DNA of 64,000 nt from Cryobacterium sinapicolor (GTDB lineage Bacteria; Actinomycetota; Actinomycetes; Actinomycetales; Microbacteriaceae), in assembly GCF_004403465.1 (NCBI RefSeq), contig NZ_SOGQ01000086.1, positions 16,597-80,596 of the forward strand. The letters run 5' to 3'. Shown here one piece after another: positions 25,365 to 34,566 of this stretch (positions within the stretch are counted from its first letter, which is position 1; every line of letters starts with the position of its first letter). A model generated the notes under the pieces. That model had not been told where the DNA came from and ran no database searches. It saw nothing but the letters and a program-made list of their open reading frames with translations. The position numbers and the translations under genes are program-made.

Positions 25365-25378
25365 TTTGATCGATCAAA
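25365..25378. promoter_or_regulatory. LacI-type operator B, second sugar operon
   Basis: TTTGATCGATCAAA is a perfect 14-bp palindrome with the central CG typical of LacI sites. It stands in an AT-rich segment that probably also contains the promoter. Confidence 0.75.
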
Positions 25379-25445
25379 TAAATTCAGCTATCGTGACCTC
25401 TACACAAGCAAACGCGCATCGATGCGCGACTCAAGGAGAAAAACG

Positions 25446-26702
25446 ATGCAACGACGCAACTCCCGCTGGTTGATCGGAACCGGGCTCGCCGTGGCCGGCG
25501 CCCTCACGCTCAGCGCCTGCGGTTCCGGATCCGGCTTCGGCGACACCGCCGACGCCGGCGGTGAACTCACCAGCGACTCCGCCCAGGGACTCAACGTCCT
25601 GATCGGTTCCAGCGGCGACGCCGAGACCGCCTCCGTCAACGCGGCCGTCGCCGCCTGGTCCGAGAAAACCGGCACCGACGCCAAGGTCAGCGTCGCCAGC
25701 GACCTCAACCAGCAGCTCGCCCAGGGCTTCGCGGCCCAGAAGCCCGCCGACGTCTTCTACCTGTCGACGGATGCCCTCGCCGGCTACGCGTCGAACGGCT
25801 CGCTTCTGGCCTACGGCGACGAGCTGGCCAACAAGGATGACTTCTACCCGAGCCTGGTCAACTCCTTCACCTACGACGGCGAGTTCTACTGCGCGCCGAA
25901 GGACTTCTCGACCCTGGGTCTGGTCATCAACACCGACCTCTGGGCCCAGGCCGGGCTGACGGACGCCGACATTCCCACTACCTGGGACGAGCTCGCGGCC
26001 GTCAGCAAGACCCTCACCACCGACACCCAGGTCGGACTCGCCCTCGGCGGCGAGTACGCCCGGCTGGGCGCGTTCATGGCCCAGGCCGGGGGCAGCCTGA
26101 TGAACGAGGACAACACCGAGGCCACCGCGAACAGCGCGGAGAGCGTCGCGGGCCTCGAATACGCGCAAACGCTCCTCAACGACGGAGTGATGAGCTATGC
26201 CAGCGAAATCGGCGCCGGCTGGGGTGGCGAGGCGTTCGGCAAGCAGCTCTCGGCCATGACCATCGAGGGCAACTGGATCACGGGCGCGATGAAGAGCGAC
26301 TTCCCCGCGGTCAACTACACGGTCGCCGAGCTGCCCGCGGGCCCGGAGGGCCAGGGCACCCTGCAGTTCACCAACTGCTGGGGAATCGCCGCCGACAGCC
26401 CCAACCAGGCTGCCGCCCTCAAGCTGGTGGAACAGCTCACCAGCAAGGACGCCCAGCTCACCTTCTCCGAAGATTTCGGCCCGATGCCCTCGATCCAGTC
26501 GGCCGCCGACGAGTGGAAGAACGCCAACCCCACCCTCGTGGCGTTCCTGGACGGCGCCGACTACGCCCAGGGCGTACCCAATGTGAAGGGCGCCGCTGAC
26601 GTCACGAGCGACCTGAACGCGCAGCTCGAGTCGCTGAAGACCGGGGACGCTCAGGCGATCCTCGATTCGGTGCAGAAGAACCTCGAAGCACTGCTGAAGT
26701 AG
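25446..26702 (+). CDS. Sugar ABC transporter substrate-binding lipoprotein
   Basis: This 418-residue CUT1 binding protein has a lipoprotein signal (WLIGTGLAVAGALTLSAC), then LNVLIGSSGDAETASVNAAV and the family pattern ADVFYLSTDALAGYASNGSL. AAGGAG is correctly spaced before the ATG at 25446. It starts the importer operon controlled by the palindromes upstream. The ligand is probably an oligosaccharide or glucoside, given the debranching-type glucosidase at the end of the cluster; the identity is not shown by sequence. Confidence 0.9.
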   Translation: MQRRNSRWLIGTGLAVAGALTLSACGSGSGFGDTADAGGELTSDSAQGLNVLIGSSGDAETASVNAAVAAWSEKTGTDAKVSVASDLNQQLAQGFAAQKPADVFYLSTDALAGYASNGSLLAYGDELANKDDFYPSLVNSFTYDGEFYCAPKDFSTLGLVINTDLWAQAGLTDADIPTTWDELAAVSKTLTTDTQVGLALGGEYARLGAFMAQAGGSLMNEDNTEATANSAESVAGLEYAQTLLNDGVMSYASEIGAGWGGEAFGKQLSAMTIEGNWITGAMKSDFPAVNYTVAELPAGPEGQGTLQFTNCWGIAADSPNQAAALKLVEQLTSKDAQLTFSEDFGPMPSIQSAADEWKNANPTLVAFLDGADYAQGVPNVKGAADVTSDLNAQLESLKTGDAQAILDSVQKNLEALLK

Positions 26703-26708
26703 TCCACC

Positions 26709-27803
26709 ATGTCGACGCCTGCACGCACGCCTCGCCGCTCCGGTATCCGGGGCGGCGAGACCGCCTCGGGGTGGCTCTTCACCGCCCCGATGATCATCCT
26801 GCTCGGCCTGTTCCTGGTCATCCCGGTGCTGATGGCCCTCTGGGTCAGCTTCTCCGACTGGAACGGCCGCGGCAGCCCCTTCGGCGGCACGGTGTCGTTC
26901 GTGGGCCTCGACAATTATTCCGCCCTGGTCGGCGGCGGCGGCCTGGCCGAACAGGACTTCGGCACTGCTCTGCGGAACAACGCCTGGTACGTCCTCCTGG
27001 TCGTGCCGATCCAGACCATGCTGTCGCTGCTGCTGGCCGTGCTGGTCAACCGGCAGATCCTGCGCGGCCGCGGCTTCTTCCGCACCGCGTTCTACTTTCC
27101 GTCGGTGACCAGCTCGGTGGCCATCACCGTGCTCTGGCTGTTCCTGTTCAGTGCCAGCGGCGCCGTCAACAAACTGCTCGCGTTCATCGGCGTCAACGGA
27201 CCGAACTGGTTCAACGACCCGAGCGGCGTGCTGCACAACCTCCTGGGAGCGTTCGGTGTCGAGACCGGCCCGGCCGCACTCACCGGCAACACGTTCCTCG
27301 GCATCTCCTTCTGGGAGTGGCTCGCCGGGCCATCCGTGGCCATGAGCGCCTTCATCCTGATGGCCGTGTTCACCACCAGCGGCACGTTCATGCTGCTGTT
27401 CATCGCCGCGCTGCAGAACCTCAGCGGCGACGTCGTCGAGGCCGCCATGATGGACGGCGCCAATGGCTGGCAGCGGTTCTGGCGGGTCACCCTCCCCCAG
27501 CTGCGGCCGACGCTCTTCACCGTGCTCACCCTCGGCCTGATCGGTGCCTGGCAGGTCTTCGACCAGATCTACACCGGCACCCAGGGTGGGCCCGGCAAGA
27601 CCACGCTCACCCCGGCCTATCTCTCCTACCAGGCCGCGTTCACCAACCAGGCCTGGGGCCAGGGCGCCGCGATCGCCTTCATTTTGTTCGTGATCATCGT
27701 GGTCTTCACCCTGCTTCAGCGTTGGCTGCTGGCCGAACGCGGGGTCTCAGCCCGGCGGATGCGTCCGTATCTGCCGATCCCGACATCCGGAGGTTCGAAA
27801 TGA
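26709..27803 (+). CDS. Sugar ABC permease, MalF type
   Basis: The 364-residue permease has the N-terminal helix LFTAPMIILLGLFLVIPVLMALWVSFSDW and the EAA motif VVEAAMMDGANGWQRFWRVTL. About 50 extra residues (GVNGPNWFNDPSGVLHNLLG and onward) form a long external loop. The ATG lies four bases after the binding-protein stop, so translation is coupled. It pairs with the next gene. Confidence 0.9.
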   Translation: MSTPARTPRRSGIRGGETASGWLFTAPMIILLGLFLVIPVLMALWVSFSDWNGRGSPFGGTVSFVGLDNYSALVGGGGLAEQDFGTALRNNAWYVLLVVPIQTMLSLLLAVLVNRQILRGRGFFRTAFYFPSVTSSVAITVLWLFLFSASGAVNKLLAFIGVNGPNWFNDPSGVLHNLLGAFGVETGPAALTGNTFLGISFWEWLAGPSVAMSAFILMAVFTTSGTFMLLFIAALQNLSGDVVEAAMMDGANGWQRFWRVTLPQLRPTLFTVLTLGLIGAWQVFDQIYTGTQGGPGKTTLTPAYLSYQAAFTNQAWGQGAAIAFILFVIIVVFTLLQRWLLAERGVSARRMRPYLPIPTSGGSK

Positions 27804-28708
27804 GCAGCACGGTGAAAACCCGCGAGCGCACCGTCTCCCCCTCCCGGCGCCTGCGCGCCCTGAGCCGGGAACAGCTGCCGAACCGCCAGGTCGCCGGCCG
27901 GTCGCTGCTCTACGCGATCCTGATCGTGCTCGCGGCCATCTACATCGCCCCGTTCCTGATTCAGGTTGCCACCTCGTTCAAGACGGATGGCGATGCCGCC
28001 AGCAATCCCATGTCGCTTCTGCCGCAGACCTGGTCCACGGCCGCGTACGAGAGGTTGTTCCTCAACTCGGACTTCCCGGTCTGGTTCCAGAACTCCGCCA
28101 TCGTCACGGTCTTCGTCACCCTCGGCCGTGTCTTCTTTAACTCCCTGGCCGGGTACGCCCTGGCCCGGTTGCATTTCCGGGGCCGCAATGTGATCTTCGC
28201 GCTGCTCATCGCCGTGATGAGCGTGCCCGGCGTCGTGCTCCTGATCCCCAAGTTCCTGGTGATCAACCAGCTCGGCATCTACGACACCTACGTGGCCATG
28301 ATCGTGCCGTTGCTCACGGATGCCGCGGGCGTCTTCATCATGAAGAACTTCTTCGAGTCGATTCCGGCGAGTGTGGAGGAGCAGGCCCGCATCGACGGGG
28401 CCGGCACCTTCCGCGTGTTCTGGTCGATCGTGCTGCCGATGGCCCGGCCTGCCCTGGTAACCATCATCATCCTGTCGTTCCAGGGGTCGTGGAACGAGCT
28501 GTCGCACTTCATCGTCGCCACGCAGTCCCCCGAGTTGACGACGCTGACCAAGGGCGTGGCGTCACTGGCCTCCGGGCAGCTCAGCCAGGGCACGCAATAC
28601 CCGCTCAAGCTGGCCGCGGCGGCGATCATGACCATCCCGGTCGCGGTGATGTTCTTCATCTTCCAGAAACGCATCATGAACACCACCGACGGGGCGGTGA
28701 AGGAGTAG
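27800..28708 (+). CDS. Sugar ABC permease, MalG type
   Basis: The 302-residue permease has EAA motif EEQARIDGAGTFRVFWSIVL and C-terminus FQKRIMNTTDGAVKE. Its ATG overlaps the previous TGA (ATGA) and GGAGG lies seven bases upstream. Six helices are predicted. No ATPase follows, as with the galactoside importer, so both may share one encoded elsewhere. Confidence 0.92.
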   Translation: MSSTVKTRERTVSPSRRLRALSREQLPNRQVAGRSLLYAILIVLAAIYIAPFLIQVATSFKTDGDAASNPMSLLPQTWSTAAYERLFLNSDFPVWFQNSAIVTVFVTLGRVFFNSLAGYALARLHFRGRNVIFALLIAVMSVPGVVLLIPKFLVINQLGIYDTYVAMIVPLLTDAAGVFIMKNFFESIPASVEEQARIDGAGTFRVFWSIVLPMARPALVTIIILSFQGSWNELSHFIVATQSPELTTLTKGVASLASGQLSQGTQYPLKLAAAAIMTIPVAVMFFIFQKRIMNTTDGAVKE

Positions 28709-28799
28709 CCGGCCACGCCGGCGCCTCCCGTACCCCCGCTTTCCCTGTCCTTCTTTCCGCAGATCCGCACCACAACACCTCTGGAGTCCCACCTCACTC

Positions 28800-30932
28800 A
28801 TGCTCTCTCACCCCGTCCAGCCCTTGCTCCATGACTCCGCCATCGTTCTGGCGGCCCCCACCCAGGCCTGGTCGCGGTTTGACGGGCGGACGGACAAACC
28901 CATCCACGGGCTGTACCACGCGGACACCCGCGTTCTCTCCGGCTGGTCCCTGCTGATCGGCGGCCGGGCCGGCGAGCCGATCGGACACGCCCAGCGCGGA
29001 GTGGGAGCGGTCACCTTCACGTCGCTGCTGCGCCACCTCGACGACCGCACCGCCGACCCGCGGCTGCGGCTCGAGGTCACCCGCACGGTCACCGCGGGGC
29101 GCCTCTCCGAGCGGATCGTGATCAGCTCGGGACTGGGGCAGGCGCTCGACACGACCGTGTCCGTGCGCCTGACGCCCGATTTCGCCGATATGCAGACCGT
29201 GAAGGCCGGCCTCGCGGGGGCGGCCGAGCGCGTGGCTTTCGGGGGCGCGGGCCTGCCCGCGGCACCGGATGTCGCCGTCACGGAGGCGAGCGGCGGCATC
29301 CGTCTGTCGACTGCCACCGTGTCGGCGCTGGTGGCTGTCAGCGGCGACGGGGTGCTGGCCGGGTCGGCCACCTCTGGGGCAGTCGACCCCGAGGTCACCG
29401 GCACCGAGGACACCGGCACCGAGGACACCGGCACCGAGGACACCGGCACCGAGGTCGCCGGCACCGAGGTCACCGGCACCTGGTCGGTCACGGTGCCCGC
29501 GAAGGGCAGCGTCGCCGTGGAGTGGTCCGTCGAGATCGCGCACGCGGCGACCGTGGTGCAGGGCGCGTCCGGGCTGCCGGAGTGGTCGGGCGTGTCGGTT
29601 CGCTCCGGCGACGCGCGCCTCGGCCGCTGGGTGGCGCGCGCGCTCGACGACCTGACCGGCCTGCGGATGGCCACCCGCGAGAGTCCGGACGAGCCGTTCC
29701 TGGCCGCCGGCGCACCCTGGTTCTTCACCCTTTTCGGCCGGGATTCGCTGTGGGCGGCGCGCTTCCTGCTGCCCCTCGGCACCGAGATCGCGGGCTCCAC
29801 GCTGCGCCTGCTCGCGCAGCTGCAGGGCACCAAGAGCGACACCGAGACGGCTGAGCAGCCCGGCAAGATCATGCACGAGTTGCGTCCCGACGTGTTCTCG
29901 ATGCCGGGCGAGAGCCTGTCGCTGCCGCCGCTGTACTACGGAACCGTCGACGCCACCCCGCTCTGGATCTGCCTGCTGCGCGACGCCTACCGGTGGGGTC
30001 TGGCCACCGACGAGGTCGAGGCCCTGCTGCCTGCGCTCGAGGCGGCCCTCGGCTGGATGCGCGACTTCGGCGACAGTGACGGCGACGGGTTCCTCGAATA
30101 CGTCGACATCACCGGCCACGGCCTCGCGAACCAGGGCTGGAAGGACTCCGGCGACTCCATCCAGTGGCGCGACGGCAGCCTCGCCGACGGCCCGATCGCC
30201 CTCTGCGAGGTGCAGGCGTACGCCTACGAGGCGTATATCGGCGGTGCCGACCTGCTCGACGCGTTCAACCGGCCCGGCGGCGACACCTGGCGTGCCCGGG
30301 CGGAAGCCCTCCAGACCCGGTTCCGGGAGTCGTTCTGGATCGACTCGCCGGCCGGCCGCTACCCGGCCGTCGCCCTCGACGCCTTCAAGCGTCCCATCGA
30401 CACCGTGACCAGCAACATCGGCCACCTGCTCGGAACCGGGCTGCTCTCCGCGGAGGAGTCCGCCCTCGTCGCCGCCCGGCTCGTGTCCCCGGAACTGAAC
30501 TCCGGCTACGGCCTCCGCACCATGTCGACGGACTCGGTCGGCTACTGGCCGCTGAGCTACCACGGCGGCTCGGTCTGGACCCACGACACCGCGATCGCGA
30601 TCGCCGGACTGGGACGCGCCGGATTCGGCGCCGAGGCCGGCAGCCTGATCGAGGGGCTGCTCGCCGCGGCCGAATCGTTCGACTACCGCCTGCCGGAGCT
30701 GCACTCCGGCGACGCGTCCGGCCTGGTCGCGGCGGCGGTGCCCTACCCGGCCGCCTGCCGCCCGCAGGCCTGGTCCGCGGCGGCGGCCGTGTCCGTGCTC
30801 GGCACCGTGCTCGGTCTGGAACCCGATCCGGTCACCGGCCGTGTCACCTCCACCCCGATCACCCCCGCCGTCGTCGGCGACGTCACCGTGCGCGGCCTCC
30901 ACACCCCGCTGGTCTCGGCCCCGGTCCGCTAG
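28800..30932 (+). CDS. Amylo-alpha-1,6-glucosidase / glycogen-debranching-type enzyme
   Basis: The 710-residue protein has the N-terminal GDE domain (RFDGRTDKPIHGLYHADTRVL) and the C-terminal (alpha/alpha)6 catalytic barrel. Motifs include WFFTLFGRDSLWAARF, MHELRPDVFSMPGE, DSIQWRDG and SVWTHDTAIAIAG. Acidic residues in the barrel carry the catalysis in this family. An in-frame run of TGTED repeats (nt 29395-29480, 15-bp DNA unit) interrupts the domain junction. It follows the importer by 91 bases and probably hydrolyses the imported glucoside, or acts on glycogen-like glucans. No signal peptide. Confidence 0.85.
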   Translation: MLSHPVQPLLHDSAIVLAAPTQAWSRFDGRTDKPIHGLYHADTRVLSGWSLLIGGRAGEPIGHAQRGVGAVTFTSLLRHLDDRTADPRLRLEVTRTVTAGRLSERIVISSGLGQALDTTVSVRLTPDFADMQTVKAGLAGAAERVAFGGAGLPAAPDVAVTEASGGIRLSTATVSALVAVSGDGVLAGSATSGAVDPEVTGTEDTGTEDTGTEDTGTEVAGTEVTGTWSVTVPAKGSVAVEWSVEIAHAATVVQGASGLPEWSGVSVRSGDARLGRWVARALDDLTGLRMATRESPDEPFLAAGAPWFFTLFGRDSLWAARFLLPLGTEIAGSTLRLLAQLQGTKSDTETAEQPGKIMHELRPDVFSMPGESLSLPPLYYGTVDATPLWICLLRDAYRWGLATDEVEALLPALEAALGWMRDFGDSDGDGFLEYVDITGHGLANQGWKDSGDSIQWRDGSLADGPIALCEVQAYAYEAYIGGADLLDAFNRPGGDTWRARAEALQTRFRESFWIDSPAGRYPAVALDAFKRPIDTVTSNIGHLLGTGLLSAEESALVAARLVSPELNSGYGLRTMSTDSVGYWPLSYHGGSVWTHDTAIAIAGLGRAGFGAEAGSLIEGLLAAAESFDYRLPELHSGDASGLVAAAVPYPAACRPQAWSAAAAVSVLGTVLGLEPDPVTGRVTSTPITPAVVGDVTVRGLHTPLVSAPVR

Positions 30933-30990
30933 CTGTACCCGGCCAGGGGGCTGGCAGCCTGGCTACCGCTGACTGACCGGCCACGTGTGT

Positions 30991-31114
30991 GGCCAACTCA
31001 GGAGATTCCGGGGAGCGGTGGCTGCGCCCCCGCAGAGTTCCGCGTGTTCCTGCGGAGTTCTGCGGAGTTCTGCGGGGGCTGCCGCACCATCCGCAGGATT
31101 CTCCTGAATTGGCC
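30991..31114. repeat. Palindromic element bounded by AACTCAGGAGA-type ends
   Basis: GGCCAACTCAGGAGATTCC at the left end pairs with GGATTCTCCTGAATTGGCC at the right end (18 of 19 positions). The 124-bp element lies between the glucosidase and the monooxygenase fusion, which converge. Its termini match those of the duplicated element at 17160-17253 and 17352-17445. The interior has TGCGGAGTTC repeats. Confidence 0.85.
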
Positions 31115-31125
31115 CCCGATGAGCG

Positions 31126-31170
31126 AACCAACCGAACCAACCGAACCGACCGAACCGACCGAGCCGAGCG
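31126..31170. repeat. 9-bp tandem repeat AACCAACCG
   Basis: Five copies of AACCAACCG/AACCGACCG/AGCCGAGCG follow the palindrome in the same convergent gap. Confidence 0.75.
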
Positions 31171-31206
31171 CGCACCCCGACCGAGCCCGGTCGGACCGGC
31201 GGCGGA

Positions 31207-33225
31207 CTACAGCCAGCGCATGGTGAAGGCCCGGGCGAGCACGGCGCTGGCGGGCGGCACCGCCAGGGTGCGCACGAGCCCGTTCCGCGCGCGCAGCCGC
31301 AGCCCCTCCACCGGACCGCCCATCGCCATGTTGAAACCGGCCTGCCGGGCGGCCATCCGGGCGCTGCGCCGACGGCGGCGGTCGTAGTCCCGGAGCACGC
31401 TGGTAGCGGCATCCGGTTCCCGCAGCGCCCGTTCCAGCGCCGGGGCCAGCTGCAGGGCGTCGAGCCAGCCGAGGTTCATCCCCTGCCCGCCGATCGGGCT
31501 GATCTGGTGCCCCGCATCGCCGACGAGCACGACCCGTCCGGCCACGAGACTGGTCGCGAGGCGCTGCTGCACCGAGAAGGCGCTGGCCGCGGCGGTCGTC
31601 GGAGGCAGCTGCGTGCCGGTGCGGGCACGGATGAGCGCAGCCAGGTCGCCGGACGTCGCATCCGTCAGCAGGGTCGGAGTCATGGCCACCCAGCGGCGCC
31701 GGCCTCCGGGCAGCGGGAAGGACTCGACCACTCCGTCCCGCTCGAAGTAGAGCACGGCCTCCCCGAGATACTCCCCCGTGTCGGGGTAGTCACTCATCAG
31801 ATACGTCTCACCGCCAGTGCGCGCCGTGCAGCGGATGCCGAGCAGGTCGCGCACGAGACTGCGGGCGCCGTCCGCTGCCACCACATAGCGAGCTTCGAGA
31901 GTCTCGCCGGACGGCATGCCGTCCGCGACCGTCTCGACCGCGACCCGATCGCCCCGGTCGGACACCCCGGTCACGGTGATGCCGCCGCGCAGCCGACCGG
32001 GTGCGAGTTCGGCGAGCCGCGCGCGCAGCACGGCCTCGGTCTCGGACTGCGGCAGCGAGATCACGCTTTGCATCCGGTCGGTGGTCGCGCTGAACGCCAG
32101 CCGGCCCAGCGTGCGCCCATCCGAGCGCACCACACCGCCGCGGATCCGGACCGCCCGGTCGAGCACCTCTTCCGCCACCCCGAGCTGCTCCAACGCCCGC
32201 AAGGACGGCGGGTGGATGCCGATGGCCCGAGACCGCAGCGAGGGCTCGGCCCGCTGCTCGAGCACCTCCACGTCGACGCCGCGCACCGCGAGAAGCCCGG
32301 CGAGCAAGATGCCCACCGGTCCCCCGCCGACCACGATCACCTCCCGCATCCGCGGCCCCGAGCCAAGCGGATTGTTGGCCGCTGCTTCCCACGTCCGCTC
32401 CCGCTCCCGTCCGTGCCCGTGCCCGTGCCCGTGCCCGCCAGCATCCGCCTCGGCAGGGACAGAAGCATCGGACACCGCGGCCGTCCGCGCCTCCCAGCGC
32501 AGCACGAGGCGCGACGGATGCTCACGCGTCACCTGCCACCCGGGCGGCACCGCAGCGCGAAGCTCCCGGGCCGTGAAACTGCGGCGAATGGAGGTGAGCC
32601 CGTCGTCGCGGATGAACGACCGGCGAAAGAACGGCCAGGTGCCGAGCCCGAACCCGAGGTACCCGAACCGGCTGCGTTCGATGTCGGCGTGCAGCACCCG
32701 CCGCGCAGCGAGCCGCTCCGAGTCGGCGAGCAGCCCGCCGAGCTGTTCGCCGGTGAGGTGGTGCAGCACATGGTTGGAGACGACGAAGTCGAATCGATGC
32801 CCCTCGTCGACGAGGTCCGAGCTGAGCGCCCGCCGAAACCGGAGTCCGGGCAGCGGAGGCAGGCCGGTCGCGTAGGCGTGCGCGCGGGCATCCGGGTCGA
32901 CGGCCGTGATGTTCAGGCGCAGGCCGTCCCGGGCGGCCCAGCGGGCCAGCGACCGCGCCACGTCCCCGCCGCCGCAGCCGACGTCGAGCAGCGTGCTCTC
33001 CCTGGTGCTCGACAGTGCCGGCCGGATGTCACGGCGGTACATCCCGCGCCACCCCGACACCACGGCGTTCACAAACCGGAAGTTCGCGTAGGTGCTGGCG
33101 AGTTTGCCGGGGTCGCAGTCGGGGTCGTCCATGAGTTCGACGGCGTCGATCGCGCGCCGGTCCAGTGACGGCAAGCGCGGTGACGGCAGACGCGGTGACT
33201 TGCCACGCAGCGACGGGATGCCCAC
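31207..33225 (-). CDS. Methyltransferase-FAD monooxygenase fusion in type III PKS locus
   Basis: A 672-residue two-domain protein. Residues about 40-245 are a class I SAM methyltransferase (LLDVGCGGGDVARSL, FDFVVSNHVLHHLTG). From M293 a flavin monooxygenase follows (REVIVVGGGPVGILLAG, then GDAGHQISPIGGQGMNLG). The linker contains GGHGHGHGHGRERERT encoded by GTGCCC-type repeats. The start is a GTG six bases after the PKS stop; M32 is an alternative. In known phenolic-lipid loci, separate methyltransferase and flavoprotein hydroxylase genes modify the PKS product. This protein would do both, an inference from context. Confidence 0.82.
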   Translation of the reverse strand: MGIPSLRGKSPRLPSPRLPSLDRRAIDAVELMDDPDCDPGKLASTYANFRFVNAVVSGWRGMYRRDIRPALSSTRESTLLDVGCGGGDVARSLARWAARDGLRLNITAVDPDARAHAYATGLPPLPGLRFRRALSSDLVDEGHRFDFVVSNHVLHHLTGEQLGGLLADSERLAARRVLHADIERSRFGYLGFGLGTWPFFRRSFIRDDGLTSIRRSFTARELRAAVPPGWQVTREHPSRLVLRWEARTAAVSDASVPAEADAGGHGHGHGHGRERERTWEAAANNPLGSGPRMREVIVVGGGPVGILLAGLLAVRGVDVEVLEQRAEPSLRSRAIGIHPPSLRALEQLGVAEEVLDRAVRIRGGVVRSDGRTLGRLAFSATTDRMQSVISLPQSETEAVLRARLAELAPGRLRGGITVTGVSDRGDRVAVETVADGMPSGETLEARYVVAADGARSLVRDLLGIRCTARTGGETYLMSDYPDTGEYLGEAVLYFERDGVVESFPLPGGRRRWVAMTPTLLTDATSGDLAALIRARTGTQLPPTTAAASAFSVQQRLATSLVAGRVVLVGDAGHQISPIGGQGMNLGWLDALQLAPALERALREPDAATSVLRDYDRRRRRSARMAARQAGFNMAMGGPVEGLRLRARNGLVRTLAVPPASAVLARAFTMRWL

Positions 33226-33230
33226 GCCCG

Positions 33231-34511
33231 CTACCCGGCGGCGACGGTCATCAGCCCGGTTTCGACCGTGAGCCCCGGGCCGAACGCCATCGCGCAGACC
33301 CGCTCGCCGTCATCCGTGGCCGGGGCGTCGAGGATCGCCTTGAGCACGAACAGGATCGTCGCGCTGCTCATGTTGCCGTAGTTGCGCAGGGTCTCCCGCG
33401 AGGGCACCAGCTGCGCCTCACTGAGTCCGAGTTTCGCCTCGGTCTTGTCCAGGATGCTGCGTCCGCCCGGGTGGATCGCCCAGTGCGCGATCGCGGTCGC
33501 CGGTGTCGCCGGCGGGGTCGGGGCCGCAACCGGTGCGACCAGGGTCGCGACCGACCCGGCCGACACACCCGCCGACACACCCGCCGGCACTCCGGCGGAA
33601 ACGAGCGGCGCCACCCCGGCCTGCACTCCGGGCGGTGCCGGCGACGGAGCCAGTGCGGCGGTGAGCGCGGCGTCCCGGGCGAAGAGCGGGGCGAGCGCCC
33701 CCTCGATGTGCTGGTCGATGATGTGCGGCACGTAGGTGCTGAGGATCATCTCGAACCCCTCGTCGCCGATCTTCCACGCCATGTCCCCCTCGCCGATGGG
33801 GGTGATCACGGTCTCGAACAGGTCGAGGTTGAGGGCCTTCTCGTCTGCCGCGGGGGCGCGGGAGCTCACGATGCCGGCGGCCGCGCCATCCGAGAACAGC
33901 GAGGAGGCCACGATGGTGTCGGGGTCGTCCGAGGTACGCAGATGCAGGGAACACAGCTCGGCGCTCACGACCAGCACGACGGCGTTCGGGTCGGCGTCGA
34001 CGAACTGCTTCGCCGTTCGCAGGGCGGGCATCGACGCGTAGCAGCCCATGAATCCCAGGTGATAGCGCTGGGTCGCGGGGTTCAGGCCCAGCTCGCGCAC
34101 CAACATGTAATCCGGCCCCGGTGCGTAGAACCCGGTGCACGACACGGTCACCACATGCGTGATGTCCGCCGCCGCGATACCGGGGCACGCCGCGAGGGCC
34201 CGCCGCCCGGCCTCGACGAACAGCTTCGTCGCCTCAACGATGTAGAGCTCGTTGCGCACCCGGGTGCTCGGCTTGAGCAGCTCCTGCGTGGCGGCGTCGA
34301 AGAACTGGGGATCGGGCGACGCCCCGTCGAGGGTGAGCTCGTCGATGACGGTGTGCCGGGTGTCGATCCCGGACAGGTTGAACGACGCGTTCACCAGACG
34401 TTGGGCCAGACGGCTGAGTCCCGGCTGGGCGGCGAAGACGTCGCGCACCTGATCCTGGATCAGTACTGTCGGGGGGACCACGGTCTGGAGCGCTCTGAGA
34501 GTGACGGACAT
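33231..34511 (-). CDS. Type III polyketide synthase (chalcone synthase-like)
   Basis: This 426-residue thiolase-fold enzyme has the catalytic triad C157 (GFMGCYASMPAL), H347 (HWAIHPGGRS) and N380 (RNYGNMSSAT). It should condense a fatty-acyl or other starter with malonyl-CoA to a pyrone or resorcinol-type product. About 54 extra residues (287-340, GVSAGVSAGS and PATPATA repeats) are inserted just before the catalytic histidine strand, which makes it longer than the usual 350-400 residues. M25 of the longest frame is taken as start (34511), with GGGGG upstream. It leads the tailoring fusion, which starts six bases downstream. Confidence 0.92.
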   Translation of the reverse strand: MSVTLRALQTVVPPTVLIQDQVRDVFAAQPGLSRLAQRLVNASFNLSGIDTRHTVIDELTLDGASPDPQFFDAATQELLKPSTRVRNELYIVEATKLFVEAGRRALAACPGIAAADITHVVTVSCTGFYAPGPDYMLVRELGLNPATQRYHLGFMGCYASMPALRTAKQFVDADPNAVVLVVSAELCSLHLRTSDDPDTIVASSLFSDGAAAGIVSSRAPAADEKALNLDLFETVITPIGEGDMAWKIGDEGFEMILSTYVPHIIDQHIEGALAPLFARDAALTAALAPSPAPPGVQAGVAPLVSAGVPAGVSAGVSAGSVATLVAPVAAPTPPATPATAIAHWAIHPGGRSILDKTEAKLGLSEAQLVPSRETLRNYGNMSSATILFVLKAILDAPATDDGERVCAMAFGPGLTVETGLMTVAAG

Positions 34512-34566
34512 AGCCCCCAGTGTTACACGCGGGCCCGGCCCGGCACACCCTGAAAACACCGTCAGA

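Noticed and set aside
28794..30902. 702-codon frame antisense to the debranching enzyme
   Set aside because: Shadow of a well-supported gene; Gly/Arg/Val-rich without motifs.
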